DNA of 27,138 bases from Micavibrio sp. UBA1672 (GTDB lineage Bacteria > Pseudomonadota > Alphaproteobacteria > Micavibrionales > Micavibrionaceae). The position numbers and the translations under genes were made by a program. Every line of letters starts with the position of its first letter. Within the stretch, counting starts at the first letter, position 1. A model generated the notes under the pieces. That model was not told where the DNA came from. It saw only the letters and a program-made list of their open reading frames with translations, and did no database searches. Location of the stretch: assembly GCA_002320665.1 (NCBI GenBank), contig DCKO01000018.1, forward strand, positions 1-27,138, read 5' to 3'. Shown piece by piece: positions 1 to 7,700 of this stretch.

Positions 1-1765
1 CATAGGCATTTGCTCCCCAACCTGCAAGTTGATCACCATCTTGTACAGCATTAGGAGATCCTTCCGTGCCACGGGCGCGGTAACCGTACCAGTCAGGCTT
101 GTTTGCAGCGTTATTGCTGTAAGAGTAATGATGAATATCCTCGCCGTCACCTGCAATGGTGAATATAGCGCTCGGTGTTGCTGTGCCGATGCCGATAGAA
201 TCTGTTGTGTTATAGACATAGTTACTACCGCCATTGATTGTCCAGTCTGCATCCCCTCCTGCACTAAAGGCCGTGAAAGTCGTACAATCATCGGAATATT
301 CTAAAACATCTGTGGTATCATTAAATCGGATACATCCCGCTTCATTTGCCGCGCCGCCATCCAGACGAATTTCACCGGATTGCAGGTGTAAGGTACTGTC
401 AATTGCATCAGAGGTAAAATCACCTAATCCCAAATTTCCAGTGCCGCGGTTAATCGACAAGACTTGTGTGACAGTGCCTGTCTCGACACGATCTATATTA
501 AACACATTGGCATTACCATCATAATATAAATCAAAGCCGCTATCATAAGCGTCGGTTCCGCCAATTTCTTTAAGGCTTAATACCGAAGATGCTGTCGAAG
601 AACCATCCGCCCCCGATCCAATCATTAAAACAGAATCCTGATTATTGATGCTTGGCCCGACAATGACATCATAATTTGCACGCACGCGCAGTGCCGGATC
701 CCATGTTGTTCCACTATCATTACTGATACCAACCGCAAAGACGGATTCCGTTGTACCGCCATCTCCGAATTGTAAGGCCTGATGCATTGTACCTTCCGTA
801 CTCAGGAGGGTAAATCGACGCTCGGGGTTTGTCGCTGCACCACTCATACCAAGTGAATAGGGGTCTGCTGCTGCATTAGATGCCGTACTTAACCACATGC
901 GCATAGTGGCATCCGCCCCCACATCCAGCGTATGGGCCGGTGCGTTATTATCTATACCGACATAATTATTCGCCAGATCCCCATAGATGAGATTACCAAT
1001 ATTGAGGTGGTTGGAGGTTGTTGCAGCAGGCGTATCAACATTATACCCAATCAGGATGTTATCTGTACCAGTTGTAATTGAGTCTCCGGCCTGAAAACCA
1101 AAAACAGTATTACTGCCACCTGTAGAAGTACCTGTTACGCCCATCAAAGCCCTGTAACCAACAGCTGTGTTACTGCCACCTGAATTATATCGGGCCGCTG
1201 CCAGACCAATAGCAGTTGATTGGTCATTTCCTACAATTTCACTTAAGGCGGATGAGCCAATTGCAACATTGGCATAACCTGAAGTATTTGCTGCTAGTGC
1301 ATTCGGACCAATTGCAACATTGATATATCCGGTTGTATTAGCAGTTAAGGCATTATAGCCAATCGCGATATTGTTATCACACTGCGATCCTGTACAAGCG
1401 CCACCATCGAGAGATGTCAGAGCATTTTGTCCCAAAGCAACGTTGTATGTACCAGTTGTTGTCGCATTACCAGCACTATCCCCAAGGAACATATTATAAC
1501 CCGTCGTATAATCCGTATAGGCATCACTCAGATCATTAATTTCAGTAACCAGACTAGCACCAGTCGCCAGCGTCACCCAGTTATCATTCCCGTCACAAAG
1601 ACGATATGTATCATCCACGGTGAAATAGGCCAGACCGCCCTCTGGCGAGGCAGGGGAGGTACAATCCGCCAGAGCAGGGCTTGCCGTCAGAGACGCAAAT
1701 GCAAATAATGCAACCGCCGATGTACCAAGGCATAAGTGTTTCATTATATTTTTCTTACTGCTCAT
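1..1765 (-). CDS. Exported fibre protein with YadA-head-like beta-roll repeats (3' end outside window)
   Basis: Reading the minus strand from ATG at 1765 gives 588 codons with no stop before the window edge, so the gene is partial at its 3' end. Residues 1-33 form a clear Sec signal peptide (basic start, hydrophobic core, SPALA before DC), so the product is exported. Residues about 100-260 carry repeats of the form NVAIGxxALxxxTxGY, the left-handed beta-roll seen in YadA-like heads. VGID/IGIGT...P motifs follow, typical of tail-fibre-like proteins. The last visible part (WYGYRARGTEGSPNAV) resembles the segment that precedes S74 chaperones in phage fibres, so an S74 domain may lie beyond the edge (inference). 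Its ATG overlaps the stop of the upstream giant gene (ATGA), with SD GGGAGG six bases ahead, suggesting translational coupling. Several blocks are paralogous to that gene. It has no N-terminal membrane anchor, unlike its partner. Confidence 0.85.
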   Translation of the reverse strand, partial: MSSKKNIMKHLCLGTSAVALFAFASLTASPALADCTSPASPEGGLAYFTVDDTYRLCDGNDNWVTLATGASLVTEINDLSDAYTDYTTGYNMFLGDSAGNATTTGTYNVALGQNALTSLDGGACTGSQCDNNIAIGYNALTANTTGYINVAIGPNALAANTSGYANVAIGSSALSEIVGNDQSTAIGLAAARYNSGGSNTAVGYRALMGVTGTSTGGSNTVFGFQAGDSITTGTDNILIGYNVDTPAATTSNHLNIGNLIYGDLANNYVGIDNNAPAHTLDVGADATMRMWLSTASNAAADPYSLGMSGAATNPERRFTLLSTEGTMHQALQFGDGGTTESVFAVGISNDSGTTWDPALRVRANYDVIVGPSINNQDSVLMIGSGADGSSTASSVLSLKEIGGTDAYDSGFDLYYDGNANVFNIDRVETGTVTQVLSINRGTGNLGLGDFTSDAIDSTLHLQSGEIRLDGGAANEAGCIRFNDTTDVLEYSDDCTTFTAFSAGGDADWTINGGSNYVYNTTDSIGIGTATPSAIFTIAGDGEDIHHYSYSNNAANKPDWYGYRARGTEGSPNAVQDGDQLAGWGANAY

Positions 1766-4700
1766 GCTTGGCCTCCCTTCCTGCGTATATAAACGATAAA
1801 GCCCAGTGATCCTAACATAGCCAGCAGCAGCACCAAACCAAGAGCTGCTTTTTGAGGATCATATCCTGTATATATCTTGATGGAGTTCATATCGCTCTCC
1901 AGAGCGGCAAAGCGTGCATCCATTTTCGCCTCCAAAGCAGCCATTTTATCGTCTTGCTGCGCGATCTGTGACCTAAGTGCTTCATTCTCGGCGGCCAGCT
2001 CCTTGGTGGCTTCGATCATCGGGGCGATCAGGCCAAGATAATTCACGCTCTTTGTGCCCATCTCGTCATTGGCGGTCTGCACAAGCTCCGGGAAGACGTC
2101 CTCAAGCTCTTGCGCCATCACACCATATTCGATCTGGCCTTTTTCATCATCTTTCATGCGGAAGGAATACGTATCAACGTTCTTGATCCGGTCGAGCAGG
2201 GCACCCTTATCATTCAAAGGATGAATATCTGTTTTCAAACGCTTGTCCGAAATATCAATCAGAACACCTGTGAAGCGGATATCGCCGACTACGTGGAGTT
2301 CGGAGTCAGGTGCCACCGTACCAATACCAACCTGACCACCATTTTCAATACGCATAACCTCGGACGTTGTCGTACTGGCGCCTGCTCCGTTTTTCGTCTC
2401 GAATACGATATGCGCACCATGCGTTCCGACATGATCCTCAACACCAATTCTTGCACTGACATTAGTCGCATTTCCACTCACATCAAACGCCATATAGCTT
2501 GTGCCCAAGTTAGGGGCATCCATACGGATCAAATCACCATGCGCTGCGCCTTCAACTTCAAACAGACTGGTTGGCGCAACCGTACCAATACCGACACCGC
2601 CACTTGCGCCCATGATAGAAAAAGTATTGGCATCTGCCAGATCAACGCTATCCTGATCACCCATGAAAATACCAAATGAAGAAGCACCAGAGACAATCGG
2701 GTCTGTTCCTGCTGTGCTGCCTAGGCCTAAACCCATAGAATATTGACCTGATGTTGTAACTTGACGGCCAAGTGCAATTGCGTTGGTTGCCGTTGCATCT
2801 GCGCCAAAACCCATTGCAATTGAATAACTACCCGAAGCATCATTATTACCATTTCCGAATGCAAAGCTGTATGAGCCGGATGCCTCCGAGCCATTCCCCA
2901 TGGCAAAGCTGTTACCGCCTGAAGCGATAGACGAGCCTATAGCAATAGAGTTTGCACCGATTTCGGCATCATCCCAACTTGTTACACTGGATGTTCCCAT
3001 GCGCAAAGCCGCTTGATCTTGAACCCAGACCAAAGAATTTGTAAGCCCACCATCAAGTCCTGCAGATGCCATAGTTTCGCCACCATTAAGGAGGTGAACA
3101 TTGCCGCGCGTGATATGGGTTGTATTATCCGTCCAAAGACCACCACCAGCCCCTGCCATGGTCGTGTAGGTTGTGCAGTCATGAGAGAATTGCAGCCCTG
3201 TGCCCTCAAGGTAACGGATACACCCCTGTGATCCGGCCGTACCATCATCATCAATCAGGAATTTACCACCTATAAGAGCCATCGTATCAGTATCAGAGAT
3301 ATCTACACCGCTTGTCGCATCAGCCACTCCGCCATCCATAAAGATACCAATGGAACGTGCACCTGAAACAATAGGGTCTACAGCCTGATCAGCGGTATTT
3401 AAACCCATTCCGATAGTATGAGAGCCCGTTGCTTGAACTTCTTCACCCATGGCCGTGCTTACAAGTCCGCTCGCAACATTAATGCGTCCCATCACTGTAC
3501 TACCGTTGCCGCTCGCGGTGTTTTGAAAGCCCGTAGCCATTGCAGCACCTCCAGAAACTGTGTTGTTTCTTCCGAACGAAATACTATGAGTCCCAGTAAC
3601 AGTGTTGTTTTGACCAAACGCAGCACTATAGACGCCACTAGCAGTGTTATCTAAACCAAATGCAGCAGTATTAGTTCCCACATTGGCATCATCCCATTGC
3701 GTGCCATTAACGTTGCCGGCACGGAACGCACCTTTGGATTTGTCAAAGAACATACGAGCATCTTCATTGCCTGTGCCTGTGTCGTCCAATTGCCATGATC
3801 CGACAATGAAGTCCTCATTCGCCAGATCACCATAGATTAAATTACCGATATTCAGGTGGCTATCCGCCGTACCGTCTACTACATCAGCAGCGGCTCCAAT
3901 CACAATATTACCAGATCCTGTGGTAATGCTGCCGCCTGTTTGATAACCAAGCGCCACATTATTCGAACCAGTGGTAAGTATATTGCCGGATTGACTTCCA
4001 AGAAGAAGGTTGTTACTGCCTGTGGTATAGGCAAAACCAGAACCGTAACCCATGGCAATATTATTCCCGCCAGTAGACGAACCCGATACACCATGCAAGG
4101 TGGCATAGCCAATACCGATATTGCGGGCATCCACATATCCGGTATTAGCATAGCGCAGAGCACGATAACCAATAGCAATCTGAGCATTGCCTATGGTCGA
4201 AGATGTCAAGGAATCTGAACCGATTGCAATATTACTTGTGCCGGCTGTAATAGATGTTCCTGCCAAAGTACCTATTCCAACGTTATTATGTCCACCAGCC
4301 GATGTCGCAAGCGCGGAACGACCAATAGCGACATTGCCAGCACCTATGGTTTCGGCTGTTAACGCATTATAGCCAATGGCGATGTTGCCATCACAATACC
4401 AGCTAGCGCCATCACAAGTGGCACTATCGGCTTGAGAATTCAGTGCATTCGCACCAAGAGCAATATTATATTGTGCATTCGTGCCAGCGGATGTTCCTGC
4501 ACTATCGCCCAGCGCCATATTGTGATATGTGGTGTAATCTGTCCATGCATCACTCAGATCATCAATATTGATCGCGCCGGCACTGGCGCCACCCATCAAT
4601 GTCCATGTCGAACAGTCATGCGAGAATTGTAATCCAGTCCCCTCAAGGTAACGGATACAGCCTTGCGATCCCGCCGTGCCGTCATCATCGATAAGGAAGT

Positions 4701-7700
4701 CACCACCGACCAGCGCCATGCGGTTCACAGTGCTTAGGTCATAACCCGACTGATCGCCCATAAATATAGCAAATGAACCACCAGCAGAAACTGTAGGGTT
4801 TACGCCAGAGGCATTGCTCAAACCGAAACCAACAGAACGTGAGCCTGAAACGGTTACGTTTTCACCCATAGCAAAAGATCGTTGCCCCGAAGCTGTTGTC
4901 TGATAACCAAAGGCCACACTCTGACCAGATGTCGCGTTAACTGCTTGTCCCGCAGCAAAGCTGGAATTGCCGGAGGATGTAGCATTATAACCAAAGGCAG
5001 CACTGTAATCACCCGTATTTACAACATCCCAATCATCGTTATTTGTTGAGCCAGCGCGGAAAGCCCCTTTGGATTTGTCGAAGTACATGCGGTTATCTTC
5101 TGTGCCATTGCCTGTGTCATCCAATTGCCATGACCCGACAATGAAGTCCTCATTCGCCAGATCACCATAGATGAGGTTACCGATATTAAGCTGATTGTCA
5201 GCCGTCCCATCAACAGGCTCTGCATCATATCCAATCATAATATTAGATGAGCCCGAAGTAATATCACCACCAGATAATGCGCCCAAAGTGACATTATTAC
5301 TACCTGATGTCAGATTTGCAGCACTTGCTGAGCCTAAAGCAACATTCAAGTTCCCAGAGGTTTTACTGGCTAGGGCAGATAATCCAATAGCAGTGTTTTG
5401 CCCACCCGTATTATTCGCAGGCGTAGAACTACCTTCCATGGCCCTGTATCCAATAGCAGTATTACCGTATTCTGCGACAGTATTCGTTGCCGTATTATTG
5501 GCATAACGTAAAGCATAAGCACCAATAGCAGTATTGTAGCTTAGCGCTGCGTTAGAATTAAGCGCTGAATATCCTAAGGCTGTATTAAACGCCCCGGAGG
5601 TGTTTTCAGTCAGAGTATAAGCGCCAATAGCAGTATTTTCCGTGCCTGTATTATTTGCAGCCGTTGTGCTGCCTCTAAGGGCATTATGTCCAATTGCAAT
5701 ATTATGCCCGTTGGCTGCTGTACCATCATCATTTGCATAGCGAAGAGCAGCTGTACCAATGGCAATATTACCATGTTTTGCAACATTGGTTGATAATGCA
5801 TCCAAGCCTATAGCGATATTCCGATCGCCAATCGTATTGGCACCACCTACGGCTTCTCCAATAAAGATATTGCTTTCGCCACCTGCTGCTATGCTGGCGC
5901 CCGCACCTTGACCAAGGAAAAGATTATTATCAGTAACATAATCTGTATAGGCGTCACCCAGATCATCAATATCGAGCGCACCCGCAGCAACACTGCCCAT
6001 TGTGGAGTAGGTCGAACAATCATGGGAGAATTCAAGTTGATCGCTTGTATCATTAAAGCGCAAACAACCAGCCGCATTCCCCGCACCGCCATCAAGACGA
6101 ATATCGCCTGATTGGATGTGGAGCTTGCTCTCTACGGCATCAGAAGAAAAATCACCAAGTCCCATATTACCACTGGTACGAACTATTCGAAGGGCTTCAG
6201 TTGCGCCGCCACTATTTATGACTTCAAGTCCCAAGTGATCTCCGGCAGAGCCATCATAATATATGTTGACGCCACGATCATATGCACCGCTATTACCTTC
6301 TAATAACTGAATTTCTGATCTGGCTGTACTGCCACTATCTACACCTGATACTAAACGTAAAACAGTATCTGTTGCGTTGTTAGCTGTTAGAATTTCAAGA
6401 TTGGTGTTTGGAGACGCTGTACCAATACCAACCTCGCCAGTGGGCAAAATAACCGCGCGCTCTGTGCCGGCCGTGTCAAAACGGATCGTATCATCATCCG
6501 CGCCTTCCTCGACCTGAATTTGTGTATCACTATCGGCATCAATCAGCGTATCGCCATTTCCACCCAGACTGGAAAATGTACCAAAAGTTGTACAATCATC
6601 TGAAAACTCCAAACCGGAGCCTTCAACATAACGAATACAACCCTGCGATCCGGCTGTGCCATCATCATCAATCAGGAAATCCCCACCGACCAGTGCCATA
6701 CGGTTATCCGTAGATAAATCATAATTGGTTTGCGCCCCCATGGAGATCAGGAAAGAGCGATCACCTGTGACCCGTGGGAATTGTGTAGGATCTGCAATAT
6801 AAGGCGTAATATCGGCCAGCGTGGCCAGTCCGAAGGCAAAAGAGCCTTCCCCGACATCGCTGGAAGCACTGCCTTGCGCGGGATCGCCGGCGGTGTATAA
6901 ACCATCACCTGCGGTTATGGCAGAACCAATCGCGAGAGCCAGATCGGCGGTTGCTATGGTACCTATTCCGTAAGATTTGCTGTTCCAGCCTGTGGCATGA
7001 CCGCCGATAGCGGATGACCCCGTACCGCTTGCGATCGATCCGGAACCTGCAGCGAAGGAGTAATCTCCTAGAGCCTGAGTTTGACCGCCTAGAGCTGTAC
7101 TGTATTGGCCGCTTGCTGTTGTATCTCCACCGACGGCGAAACTATATTCTCCGACATTGGTTGCAGGGTCCCACGTGCCACCGCCGGAATATCCGGCACG
7201 GAAGGCCGAAAGAGATTTATCAAAGAAAAATCGTGTGTAGTAATTCGGGTCGCCACTGCCCGATAAATTCGGGGAACCAAAAACAAAGTCATCGTCTGCC
7301 CAATCGCCATCACTTGTAGCGGCAGCTTTCATACGAACGACAGTGCCATTTAGTTCAAATATACCGGCATTCGTTCCGGAAGCTGTCCCCATATCTGAAA
7401 AGCTTGAGCAATCATGCGAGAATTGGAGAGTGCTAGTCCCGTTATTATAGCGGATACAGCCCTGCGACCCGGCCGTTCCATCATCATCAATCAGGAATTT
7501 CCCACCTATAAGCGCCATAGTATCCGTATCTGTAATATTGACGCCACTAGTCGCATCCGCAACACCACCATCCATAAAAATCCCGATCGAGCGGTCACCA
7601 GAGACAATTGGATCAGTGGTTTGATCTGCTGAATTCAGGCCCATAGCAACAGTATGAGAACCCGTTGCTCGAACTTCTTCACCCATAGCGGTACTCACCA

